A stretch of DNA of 10,553 nucleotides, from positions 1-10,553 of the forward strand of contig JAADFY010000007.1 of assembly GCA_013152625.1 (NCBI GenBank), given 5' to 3'. The translations under genes were made by a program, and so were the position numbers. Of the stretch, positions 1 to 6,756 are shown in pieces. Numbering within the stretch: position 1 is the stretch's first letter; the number at the start of each line of letters is the position of its first letter. This DNA is from Alphaproteobacteria bacterium (GTDB lineage: Bacteria; Pseudomonadota; Alphaproteobacteria; Rhizobiales; Devosiaceae). The notes beneath the pieces are model-generated. The model was not told the origin of the DNA, searched no databases, and was given only the letters and a program-made list of their open reading frames with translations.

Positions 1-3000
1 ACCATCACCGATGACGGTAACGTGCTCGTAATTGCTTTTGACGAGCCGGTACGCACCATTTTGCCTGAAGTTACCGAACGGCTGGGAGATTATGTTGCGG
101 TGGCCCGGCTCGACCCGGATCGACGCGGTATCCGGTTTGGCCTGAAGGGTGAATTTCGCCTCAATATCATGGAGGCCGGCGAGCGCTTGTATATTGATCT
201 GCTGCCCGCCGCCTGGCGGGGCCTGCCGCCGGGCCTGCCCAGTGAAGTGGTGGCGGCCCTGGCCAAGCGGGCGGAACTGGCAGCCGCAGCCGCTGAAGTG
301 CAGCGCAGGGCGGAAATAGCTCGCATCAACCCGCCTGAAGTGGACTTGAGAATTGGCCATAATCCCACCTTCACCCGGTTAAAATTTGACTGGTCGATTG
401 AAACCGAGGCCGAGTTTTCGGTTGACGGCGATCAGGTGCGACTGGCGTTTGAATGGCCAATCGCGATTGAACTCGCTGAATTTTCGGTAAACCTTCCCGA
501 TGACATCATCGAATTTTCCGCCAGTGTCACCCCCACGCAATCGGTGTTGGAGTTCAAAATCGCAGATGGCACCGTTGCGCGTTTTTTCCCCCGGGAAAAC
601 AACCGCGAGTTCGCGCTCGATTTTGATTTCAGCTCCAGACTGGCCGAACAGGACCCGCTGGTTGTCAGCCTTGACGCGGAAATGTTTGCCGCCATGCGGG
701 CTGAAACCGAGAAATCGGCGGCTGAGGCCCGGGCACAAGCGGCGGCTGAAAATCTGGCCCCGGGGGAGGTGGCCCCGCCGCTGGTTGACACAGATCAGGT
801 CAAACTGACCCCGTTCATCAACGAGATCGGCGATACCGTCCGGGTGATATTTCCGTTTGAGCAAGACACGCCTGCCGCCGTTTTCAGGCGGGGCGATACC
901 ATCTGGATGCTGTTTGATACCCATGTGGAGATCTCTCAGCCGGACGATCCCGCAGAATTTGATATTATCGGTGACGGCTACGAAGTGGACCGGGCCCGGG
1001 AACTGCAAATCGTGCGCATGAATGTAAATGGCAACCGGCTGGCGACCCTTGGCGCAGAAGGGCGGGCTTGGGTGCTTTCTTTGGGCGACATTTTATTTGC
1101 GCCCACCGAGCCGGTGGAGTTCGAACGCCGCCGCCGTTCCGACGGTCCGGTGCAACTGGTGGCCGATATGGGCCGGCCCGCGAAAGTGCATCAGATTCGT
1201 GACCCCGAGGTTGGGGATATTCTGAACGTGGTAACGGCATATGCGCCGGCGCGGGGGATCATCAGAAAGCTCGAATTTGTCGATTTTTCTGCCGTACGGG
1301 CCGTGCACGGGCTGGTGGTGCGCCCGTTGCGGCCCGAAGTCAGTGTTACCATAGAAGGCAATCTGGTGGTGGTGGATGCAAGCGATGGGCTTACACTTTC
1401 CCAGCCCGGAGAACTGGCCGGTGCGGGCACCCGCGAGGACGCCATGGCGCGGGCAAGCTTTGTCGATCTTGAGCCGTTGGTGCGGACAGACCGGAGTGAA
1501 CTGACCCGGCTTGGCGAAGAGCTGATGACGCGGGCGGCCAATAGCGAAGGGCCATTTCTGGATGCCGCGCGGCTCGATCTGGCCCGGTTCTACCTGGCCA
1601 ACCAACTGGCGCAGGAGGCTTTGGGGGTCCTGGGTGTGCTGACCCGAAATGGCGTTCGCACGGAACTGGCCGACAAGATACAACTCACCCGTGCGGCAGC
1701 CAATGTGCTGGCGGGACGGGCCACCGAGGCGCTGGACGGATTGCTGGTCGATCAATATCTCGATGCGCTGGACGCGGCTATGTGGCGCACCATGGCCCGT
1801 GTGGCCACCGGTGACTGGGTGCGGGCACGCGAGGACAGTCTTCTGGCCGAAAGCGCGGTCCGGCAGTATCCCGAATGGGTGCAACGGGACTTTTATTTCG
1901 CCGCCGTGCGAGCAGCGGTTGAAAACGCGGATGGCGTGCTGGCCTCGCGGTTCCTGTCGAATCTGGGCAAGTTGCGCCTTAGCCGCCAGGATGCCGCCAT
2001 GACCAATGTGCTGGCGGGCCGGATTGACGAAATCGAAGGTCGTGACGAAGAAGCGCTATACACCTATGCGGGGGCGATTGCGGCCGACAACCGCCCCGCC
2101 CGGGCCGAGGCCGTGTTGCGGACCATGGTCATTCTGGACCGGCTGGGGAAACTGGACATCAAACGGGCCGCGCAAACCCTGGCGGTGGAACAGCTTGTCT
2201 GGCGCGGCGATATGCTCGAGGCGAGAATGCAGCTGCTTTTAGGGCAGCTTTATTTTCGCAACCGGGAATACCGGCTTGGTTTTGAAGTCATGCGACAGGC
2301 AACCATCGCCCACGAAAACGCCGAGGAAACCCGGGAGCTGTTCAATTTAAGCAGGGAAACCTTTGCCGAGCTTTATTTGAACGGGAAGGCCGATGCGCTG
2401 GAGCCGGTTGCGGCGCTGGGCATTTTTTACGATTTTCGTCAGCTTACACCATCGGGAACCCGGGGCGATGAGATGATCCGCAATCTGGCCCGACGGCTCA
2501 TTGACGTCGATTTGCTGGATCAGGCGGCAAACCTTTTGGAATATCAAGTGGATAACCGCCTTGGGGGCGCCGGACGATCTGCCATTGCTGCCGACCTGGC
2601 AGTGATCCGACTGGCCGATCGGCGACCGGATCTGGCGCTCAAAGCGCTTTATCGCACCCAACTGGCCAACCTGCCCCTCGATCTTGAACGCCGACGCCGG
2701 TTGCTGGAGGCCAAGGCGTTAATCGATGCCGGCCGTAACGAACTGGCGCTGGAACTGCTGGCCAGTCTTGAGGGCGCCGATGCCGACCTGTTACGCATCG
2801 ATGCACACTGGCGGGGCAAGCGCTACCGGGAAGCGGGGGAACTGCTTGAAGGGCTTTATTCCGCGCAGGCAGGCAATGAAGCCGCGCAACTGGAGGGGCG
2901 GGGCAATCTGATCAAGGCCGCTGTCGCTTACGCGCTGGCAAGCGATGAAATCGGGCTGACCCGGCTGCGGGCGAAGTTTTCCAACATGATGGCCAATGTG

Positions 3001-3189
3001 CCGGAGTGGCCGATATTCGATTTCGTTACCTCAAAATCGGCGCCCTCGAGCTATCAGTTCCGGGCTATCGCCAGGGAAATCGCCGGGGTGGACTCGCTGA
3101 ACGCTTTCCTTGCGGCCTATCGGGACCGATATGGGGAAGAGGATGCATTGGTGCCGGGGCAAGTTGGAAATAGTGGGGACGCGGCCTGA
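1..3189 (+). CDS. Large beta-domain/TPR-like repeat protein, 5' partial
   Basis: The frame is open from the first base, so the gene begins upstream; the GTG at 22 is only an internal candidate. It ends at TGA 3187-3189 and 1062 codons are visible. Roughly the first 480 residues look beta-rich, with alternating short strands around phrases such as RLKFDW, VRLAFEWP and VRVIFPFE. These resemble repeated AMIN-like or other envelope beta modules and are broken by two Ala/Glu-rich helical stretches (about residues 83-108 and 228-260). From about 490 to 1040 it is nearly all helical, with repeated pairs of Leu/Ala-rich helices typical of degenerate TPR or Sel1-like solenoids. No enzyme motif is visible. 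Very large TPR proteins occur beside motility genes in some alphaproteobacteria, so a role at the motor or in the envelope is possible. That is inference from position, and the marR-gst pair and repeats separate it from the flagellar genes here. The coding assignment is secure; the function is not. Confidence 0.85.
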   Translation, partial: TITDDGNVLVIAFDEPVRTILPEVTERLGDYVAVARLDPDRRGIRFGLKGEFRLNIMEAGERLYIDLLPAAWRGLPPGLPSEVVAALAKRAELAAAAAEVQRRAEIARINPPEVDLRIGHNPTFTRLKFDWSIETEAEFSVDGDQVRLAFEWPIAIELAEFSVNLPDDIIEFSASVTPTQSVLEFKIADGTVARFFPRENNREFALDFDFSSRLAEQDPLVVSLDAEMFAAMRAETEKSAAEARAQAAAENLAPGEVAPPLVDTDQVKLTPFINEIGDTVRVIFPFEQDTPAAVFRRGDTIWMLFDTHVEISQPDDPAEFDIIGDGYEVDRARELQIVRMNVNGNRLATLGAEGRAWVLSLGDILFAPTEPVEFERRRRSDGPVQLVADMGRPAKVHQIRDPEVGDILNVVTAYAPARGIIRKLEFVDFSAVRAVHGLVVRPLRPEVSVTIEGNLVVVDASDGLTLSQPGELAGAGTREDAMARASFVDLEPLVRTDRSELTRLGEELMTRAANSEGPFLDAARLDLARFYLANQLAQEALGVLGVLTRNGVRTELADKIQLTRAAANVLAGRATEALDGLLVDQYLDALDAAMWRTMARVATGDWVRAREDSLLAESAVRQYPEWVQRDFYFAAVRAAVENADGVLASRFLSNLGKLRLSRQDAAMTNVLAGRIDEIEGRDEEALYTYAGAIAADNRPARAEAVLRTMVILDRLGKLDIKRAAQTLAVEQLVWRGDMLEARMQLLLGQLYFRNREYRLGFEVMRQATIAHENAEETRELFNLSRETFAELYLNGKADALEPVAALGIFYDFRQLTPSGTRGDEMIRNLARRLIDVDLLDQAANLLEYQVDNRLGGAGRSAIAADLAVIRLADRRPDLALKALYRTQLANLPLDLERRRRLLEAKALIDAGRNELALELLASLEGADADLLRIDAHWRGKRYREAGELLEGLYSAQAGNEAAQLEGRGNLIKAAVAYALASDEIGLTRLRAKFSNMMANVPEWPIFDFVTSKSAPSSYQFRAIAREIAGVDSLNAFLAAYRDRYGEEDALVPGQVGNSGDAA

Positions 3190-3210
3190 GCACGGGCTCT
3201 CTTCTTTGCC

Positions 3211-3482
3211 TCACGGCAGTTCGCTTCGCTCACGCCTCCGGCGGGGCGGCCTGACCGGCCGCTCCGTCCTCGTTGAGAACCGGGCATGTATAAATTGTGA
3301 GCGTGGGGTGCTTTTGCCTTTGGAGTTCCGCACTTTCCTCCTGTTTTCGCTCACGGCTATTCCGCCTCTGGCGGGCCTCCGCGGGGGCGGCCTGACCGGC
3401 CGCTCCGTCCTCGTTGAGAACCGGGCATGTATAAGTTGTGAGCGTGTGGGTTCTTTCACTCTTGGAGGTCCGCTTCTTCCCT
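3211..3482. repeat. Tandem intergenic repeat, ~2 copies of a ~141-bp unit
   Basis: Two copies lie head to tail. The best conserved parts are 3235-3305 and 3376-3446, 71 bp each with three mismatches and an offset of 141 bp. Similarity extends weakly both ways: TCACGGC begins each unit at 3211 and 3351, and the tails at about 3301-3340 and 3442-3480 also align. Each core holds the small hairpin GCGGCC-TGACC-GGCCGC (3246-3262 and its equivalent in copy 2). A minus-strand open frame across both copies encodes HARFSTRTERPVRPP twice. That is a by-product of the repeat in a GC-rich frame and I do not call it a gene. No transposase, terminal repeats or target duplication are visible, so this is probably a family of non-autonomous intergenic repeats. 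Confidence 0.8.
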
Positions 3483-3518
3483 CTCCCCCTTGCGGGGAGG
3501 GGTCAGGGGTGGGGGTAC
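3480..3518. repeat. C/G-rich intergenic palindrome, possible shared terminator
   Basis: A run of C and T at 3480-3488 can pair with G/A-rich 3494-3502 around a 5-base loop, giving nine pairs with one G:T. It is followed by the G-rich run GGGGTGGGGG. Elements that read CCCTCTCCCC-TTGC-GGGGAGGGG are very common between genes in rhizobial genomes (from memory, not searched). It sits directly after the marR stop on the minus strand and downstream of the large plus-strand gene, so it could end both transcripts. It lacks a good T-run in either direction, so the terminator role is weak. Confidence 0.5.
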
Positions 3519-3519
3519 T

Positions 3520-3981
3520 TTAGCGGCCGGCTCTTGTTCCCCTCGCCGGGGCGGTGATTTTTTCAAGGACATCAATGAGCGTTTGAGCCTGCCGGGCGGT
3601 GATATTGTCGCCCAGGGCCCGCTGGATCGCCGCCCCGTAAACCGGCCACATGCGCGCCCGCATCGCAATTCCTGCTTCGGTGATTATCGCCACCTGGCCG
3701 CGCCCGTCCTGTTCGCAGTTGCGGCATTCAACCAGTCCGGCCCCGATTAGCCGATCCAGCAGACGAGATACCGAATATTGTGGCAAAAGGAGCTGACTTT
3801 GAAGCTGGAACGGGCGCACGCCGTCTTTTTCGCCCCGTTCAAGGGCCCACAAAACGTCATACCATTCCAGCGCAGGTAACCCGGCCTTTTTCAGGGCCGC
3901 GTCAATTTCGCAGCGCACGGTGCTCTGGGCCTTTACCAGAGAAGTCCAGGCCCCAACGATTTTTTTGTCTGGCGAGTTCAT
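3520..3981 (-). CDS. MarR-family winged-helix transcriptional regulator
   Basis: Encodes 153 residues, a normal MarR length, from ATG at 3981 to TAA at 3522-3520. The N-terminal helix leads into LPALEWYDVLWALE (about 35-48), a typical MarR dimer/ligand-region signature. The winged helix follows: the recognition-helix region LPQYSVSRLLDRLIGAGLVE is at about 66-85 and the beta wing with DGRG then TEAG at about 92-104. The C-terminal helices complete the dimer interface. Cysteines are at 24, 86 and 89; the last lies in the wing at a place where this subfamily often has Cys, while C86-x2-C89 makes a less usual pair that might sense redox or electrophiles. The gene diverges from the GST gene and shares with it a control region holding two identical-type dyads. 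It is therefore inferred to repress both itself and the GST gene until a ligand or oxidant releases it. No strong Shine-Dalgarno precedes the start. The family call is secure; the effector is unknown. Confidence 0.93.
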   Translation of the reverse strand: MNSPDKKIVGAWTSLVKAQSTVRCEIDAALKKAGLPALEWYDVLWALERGEKDGVRPFQLQSQLLLPQYSVSRLLDRLIGAGLVECRNCEQDGRGQVAIITEAGIAMRARMWPVYGAAIQRALGDNITARQAQTLIDVLEKITAPARGTRAGR

Positions 3982-3990
3982 TGTCTGGTT

Positions 3991-4020
3991 CTTCTAGCAT
4001 CTCCATGCAAGTGCATCAAG
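3991..4020 (-). promoter_or_regulatory. Possible marR promoter
   Basis: On the minus strand TTGATG (4020-4015) and TAGAAG (3996-3991) are separated by 18 bp; each matches four of six consensus bases. The dyad at 4005-4016 lies between them and overlaps the -35 box, which fits autorepression. The start point would fall almost at the marR ATG, implying a very short or leaderless transcript, so this is tentative. Confidence 0.3.
4005..4016. promoter_or_regulatory. Putative MarR operator 1
   Basis: ATGCAAGTGCAT is a perfect 5+2+5 dyad (ATGCA-N2-TGCAT). It differs by one spacer base from the dyad at 4051-4062 and is centred 46 bp from it. It lies 5 bp upstream of the TTGACA box of the GST promoter and 23 bp upstream of the marR start codon. 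MarR dimers typically bind short palindromes of this size; the assignment to this regulator is inferred from position and duplication. Confidence 0.65.
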
Positions 4021-4021
4021 A

Positions 4022-4051
4022 TTGACATTTGCCCAACGTTCCCCATATACA
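4022..4051 (+). promoter_or_regulatory. Sigma-70-type promoter for the GST gene
   Basis: A perfect -35 TTGACA (4022-4027) is followed after 18 bp by TATACA (4046-4051), which matches four of six -10 bases. Transcription would begin near 4058, inside the second dyad and about 20 bases before the ATG. A repressor on 4051-4062 would therefore cover the start point. The upstream TTG at 4029 lies inside the promoter and so cannot be the translation start. Confidence 0.6.
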
Positions 4052-4062
4052 TGCATGTGCAT
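4051..4062. promoter_or_regulatory. Putative MarR operator 2
   Basis: ATGCATGTGCAT is the second ATGCA-N2-TGCAT dyad, one base different from operator 1. It touches the -10 box and covers the expected start point of the GST transcript, an ideal place for steric repression. It overlaps the alternative palindrome ACATGCATGT (4049-4058), so the true centre of binding is uncertain by a few bases. Confidence 0.65.
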
Positions 4063-4066
4063 TGAA

Positions 4067-4074
4067 AAGGAGGT
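4067..4074 (+). promoter_or_regulatory. Strong ribosome binding site deciding the GST start
   Basis: AAGGAGGT is a full-length Shine-Dalgarno placed 5 bases before ATG 4080. It fixes that ATG as the start over the in-frame TTG at 4029. Confidence 0.9.
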
Positions 4075-4079
4075 GTCTG

Positions 4080-4799
4080 ATGTCAAACCGCGAACCGGCC
4101 CCGGGTCAAACACAACCGCTTGTTCTGATCAGCCATGTTTTGTGCCCTTATGTGCAGCGGGCGGTGATTTCGTTAAGTGAAAAAGGGGTGCCGTTCGAGC
4201 GTGTCGACATTGATCTGGCCAACAAGCCGGACTGGTTTGCCAAAATCTCGCCGCTGGGTAAAACCCCGGTGCTGCGGGTGGGCGACACGGTAATTTTCGA
4301 GTCTGCGGTTATTCTGGAATATCTCGAGGAAACCACAGAACACCCCCTGCATTCCGCCACACCCCTGGAGCGGGCCGAGCATCGGGCATGGATGGAATTC
4401 GGGTCGGCGATATTGCGCGATATTGCCGGTTTTTATTCCGTTGCCGATGCCGACAGGTTTGGGGAAAAGGCAGAGGCGTTAACGGCGAAATTTGAAGTGC
4501 TGGAGAAACGGCTGGGCGGGGGACCTTATTTCGGGGGCGAAACGTTCAGCCTTGTCGATACTGTCTTCGGGCCGATATTTCGCTATTTTGATGTGTTTGA
4601 CCGGATCGGCGATTTTGCCATTCTGGCCGGAAAGCCAAAAAATGCCGCCTGGCGTCAGGCCCTGATGGCCCGGCCCTCGGTCCGTGGGGCGGTGGCTGGC
4701 GACTATGAACCCCGACTCTGGCAGTTCATTGAAAACCGGGGTTCCCACCTTGGCACGCTGGCGGCCAGCCGCCGTGCGCTGTCACAAAGCGTGGCGTAA
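4080..4799 (+). CDS. Glutathione S-transferase family protein
   Basis: Encodes 239 residues, a usual GST length. The N-terminal thioredoxin-fold domain spans about 13-85. It carries CPYVQR with Cys22 in the place of the catalytic or mixed-disulfide Cys of omega-, lambda- and beta-type GSTs, the cis-Pro segment GKTPVL (Pro63), and ESAVI (Glu74-Ser75), which binds the gamma-glutamyl group of glutathione. The C-terminal all-helical domain, about 95-215, ends in a short tail. The Cys in the active-site motif favours thiol transfer, dehydroascorbate-type reduction or removal of electrophiles over classical Tyr/Ser conjugation. It is cytosolic, with no signal peptide or membrane segment. It diverges from a marR gene, has its own strong promoter with two dyads, and is followed by a strong terminator, so it is monocistronic and probably induced by an electrophile, oxidant or phenolic compound. 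The natural substrate cannot be read from the sequence. Confidence 0.93.
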   Translation: MSNREPAPGQTQPLVLISHVLCPYVQRAVISLSEKGVPFERVDIDLANKPDWFAKISPLGKTPVLRVGDTVIFESAVILEYLEETTEHPLHSATPLERAEHRAWMEFGSAILRDIAGFYSVADADRFGEKAEALTAKFEVLEKRLGGGPYFGGETFSLVDTVFGPIFRYFDVFDRIGDFAILAGKPKNAAWRQALMARPSVRGAVAGDYEPRLWQFIENRGSHLGTLAASRRALSQSVA

Positions 4800-4801
4800 A
4801 C

Positions 4802-4834
4802 AAAAACCTCGCCGGTGTTCCGGCGGGGTTTTTT
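4802..4834. terminator. Bidirectional rho-independent terminator between the GST gene and fliP
   Basis: A 14-bp stem with one G:T pair (4802-4815 with 4820-4833) and a TGTT loop. The inner stem is GC-rich (CGCCGG/CCGGCG). It ends in T6 on the plus strand and has A5 at its left edge, which gives T5 on the minus strand. It begins two bases after the GST stop, and fliP ends 60 bp to its right in the opposite direction, so it can end both convergent transcripts. Confidence 0.92.
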
Positions 4835-4893
4835 GTCACTGGCGGGTGGCCTGTTGGTGGCCTGGGGGGTTTTTCGTTTTTGACGTGAAACAG

Positions 4894-5625
4894 TCAAACC
4901 GGATTAAAACTCCTGATCAGCGAGCCGGCGACTAAAAACCATCCGTCAACCAGCACAAAGAATATCAGCTTGAAGGGCAGGGAGACAATGACAGGCGGCA
5001 GCATCAGCATGCCCATGGCCATGAGCACCGAGGCCACCACCATGTCGATGACAATAAAGGGCACAAACAGCAAAAACCCGATCTCAAAGGCCCGGCGGAG
5101 TTCGGAAATCATGAAGGCGGGCACCAGAATGCGCAATTCAAGGTCGGCGGGATCCTCGGGGACAGGGGTCTCGGTGAGATCGATGAACAGGCGCACGTCC
5201 TTATCGCGCACATTAACGCGCATGAATTCATGGATGGGGGCGGCGGACAGGGCGAATGCCTCGGACATTTCTATTTCCCCTGCCATTAAAGGCACAATGC
5301 CTTCGTCATAGGATCGTTGCAGGGTGGGGGCCATGACAAAGGCGGTCAGAAACAGCGCCAGTGAAATGATCACCGAGTTGGGCGGTGCGGTCTGCAGGCC
5401 GATGGCGGAGCGTAACAGGGACAAGACAACCACAATACGGGTAAAGGATGTCACCATGACCAGGACCGAGGGGGCCAGGGACAAAATGGTGATGATGGCA
5501 ACGAGCTGGATGGCCCGCTCGGTGACGGTATTGCCTTCGCCAAAATCTATGGAAATGTCCTGGGCGAAGGCGGGGGCGGCAAAAAATATTGCTGCGGCGG
5601 CCAGAAACACCGTCAGCCGCAACAC
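4894..5625 (-). CDS. fliP: Flagellar export gate protein FliP
   Basis: Inner-membrane core subunit of the flagellar type III export gate; with FliQ and FliR it forms the helical channel inside the MS ring. Starting from GTG 5625 the product is 243 residues, matching the usual ~245. It has a signal peptide (hydrophobic 4-17, cleavage after AFA at about 21) as is normal for FliP. The conserved block SFTR at 60-63 leads into a VLSLLR segment and QTAPPN. The periplasmic middle region follows, then the C-terminal membrane segments with MLMLPP and DGWFLV. The frame stays open far upstream through fliO, but that part is Pro/Arg-rich translation of GC-rich DNA in the wrong frame. The start is inferred from length and signal peptide: no clear Shine-Dalgarno is seen and fliO stops 58 bases upstream. 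It is cotranscribed with fliO, away from the flgB operon. Confidence 0.95.
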   Translation of the reverse strand: MLRLTVFLAAAAIFFAAPAFAQDISIDFGEGNTVTERAIQLVAIITILSLAPSVLVMVTSFTRIVVVLSLLRSAIGLQTAPPNSVIISLALFLTAFVMAPTLQRSYDEGIVPLMAGEIEMSEAFALSAAPIHEFMRVNVRDKDVRLFIDLTETPVPEDPADLELRILVPAFMISELRRAFEIGFLLFVPFIVIDMVVASVLMAMGMLMLPPVIVSLPFKLIFFVLVDGWFLVAGSLIRSFNPV

Positions 5626-5683
5626 TGAACTGCGCCAGTGGGCGATTAAGGGCGCGGCGGAACCGACGGCTTCACTGGCGGGC

Positions 5684-6700
5684 CTATTTCGCTTTGCTTC
5701 CCGTCTGGCCCGGGGTGTCCGGCCGGGCTGCCTGCCAGTCGGCGGGGTCGGGCACGGTGGGTTCGGGCACGGTGGGTTCGGATTTGCCAGAATCGGTTTT
5801 GTTGCCCGACTTTTCCGATGGCTTCGCTTCGGAGGCGTTGTCTGGCCGACCGGCATCACCGGCCGGGCCGGTGGTTTCGGCCGGCGCGGCAGCAGGGGGC
5901 TTATCTGGCGCGTGAACAGGTGCATCGCCGCCAGACATAGCTGAGTCGGATTGATCTGGGCTGGAATTGTTTGCCCCCCCGGGCGCCGGGGCGGCCCGAT
6001 GTCGGGTGACAGGTCGGAGCAGGCCGGGTGCCCCGGTATTGGCCGGCGATGGTCCATCGGCGGAGGCCGGGGTGCGACCACGGGCCATTTCGCGCAATTT
6101 TTCAAGGGCGGACATGCCGGTGGAAGGGCGAGCGGGGGTGCCGGTGGTGTTTTTCGCGTCGGAAATTGCGGGGGCCGGCGTTTTCGGCATCGGTGGAGTA
6201 TCGGGGGTCGCAGGCACCGGCTCGCGGCGCACCAATCCCGGGGCCAGGGGTAAGCGGGGCCGGGTTTTTTTATTGGCGTCCGGTCTGGCTTCGGGGCGCG
6301 CCGGGTCGAACCCGGCGGGGACGCCACGCTCCCGGGTCAGGGCCCCCAGTGCAAGGCCTGAGCGGCGGGCGGCGGCGGCGGAAGGGGCAGGTTTGCCCTC
6401 CTGAAGTGGCGGCAGGGGAATGGCTGCTTCGACGATGAGGTCGTTGGTGCCGCCGGTCAGGATGAGGTGTTCCACATCGTCGCGGCGGATAAGGATCAGG
6501 TGCCGTTTGGCGTCGACGGGAATGGAATCGGTGATGCCAATGCGCCGGTTGCGGCCCAGCCCGACGGTCCGGGTTGCGGAAAGAATGAATTTTAGTATCC
6601 AGACCAGAAAAACGATCAAAATCAGCACAAATGCCAGTGCCAGGGTTACGGTCCAGAAATTGGCCGCCCCACCGCCGAAAAGAGAATTGATCAGTGACAC
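5684..6700 (-). CDS. fliO: FliO-type flagellar export assembly protein with a long Pro/Ala-rich tail
   Basis: FliO is a small inner-membrane protein that helps FliP assemble. Here one membrane helix (about 15-38, rich in L, I, V, F) is followed by a basic, beta-rich cytoplasmic domain (about 45-95: RIGITDSIPVDAKRHLILI, then HLILTGG) typical of the FliO family. Residues 96-338 form a low-complexity tail rich in Pro, Ala, Gly and Thr with no recognisable fold. Most FliO proteins are about 100-150 residues, so this one is more than twice the usual size. The tail includes a tandem EPTVP repeat. The start is GTG at 6700, supported by AAGGGG six bases upstream (6712-6707). The gene lies directly before fliP on the same strand, the usual order. 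The family call rests on domain architecture and position as well as sequence. Confidence 0.85.
   Translation of the reverse strand: MSLINSLFGGGAANFWTVTLALAFVLILIVFLVWILKFILSATRTVGLGRNRRIGITDSIPVDAKRHLILIRRDDVEHLILTGGTNDLIVEAAIPLPPLQEGKPAPSAAAARRSGLALGALTRERGVPAGFDPARPEARPDANKKTRPRLPLAPGLVRREPVPATPDTPPMPKTPAPAISDAKNTTGTPARPSTGMSALEKLREMARGRTPASADGPSPANTGAPGLLRPVTRHRAAPAPGGANNSSPDQSDSAMSGGDAPVHAPDKPPAAAPAETTGPAGDAGRPDNASEAKPSEKSGNKTDSGKSEPTVPEPTVPDPADWQAARPDTPGQTGSKAK
5748..5781. repeat. 15-bp tandem repeat inside fliO
   Basis: TCGGGCACGGTGGGT occurs twice in a row (5748-5762, 5763-5777) with the start of a third copy. It encodes the repeated EPTVP in the FliO tail. Being a multiple of three it keeps the frame, so copy-number change would alter tail length without breaking the gene. 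Confidence 0.8.
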
Positions 6701-6756
6701 GCCGCGCCCCTTTTGCCCCCACGGGGGACGATAAAATACCTTTACAAGGTCAATAA

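Noticed and set aside
379..1884. Long minus-strand frames opposite the large TPR gene
   Set aside because: They are antisense to a continuous long frame with consistent codon use, show no recognisable domain and no ribosome site.
3243..3446. CRISPR-like array
   Set aside because: Only two repeats, cores of 63-71 bp with a much longer similar flank, and no cas genes; it is a tandem duplication.
3211..3459. Minus-strand 82-residue open frame with a repeated Arg/Pro-rich peptide
   Set aside because: It is created by the tandem intergenic repeat, has no supporting ribosome site, and the peptide repeat follows exactly from the DNA repeat.
4029..4079. TTG start adding 17 residues to the GST
   Set aside because: It lies between the -35 and -10 of the promoter and before the expected transcript start; ATG 4080 has a full Shine-Dalgarno.
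5324..5944. Plus-strand 206-residue frame opposite fliP and fliO
   Set aside because: It is antisense to two well-supported flagellar genes, and is low-complexity and Met/Arg-rich, as expected of a shadow frame.
5626..6327. Extension of the fliP frame 234 codons upstream through fliO
   Set aside because: The extra sequence is Pro/Arg-rich out-of-frame translation of fliO; FliP proteins begin with a signal peptide, which starts at 5625.
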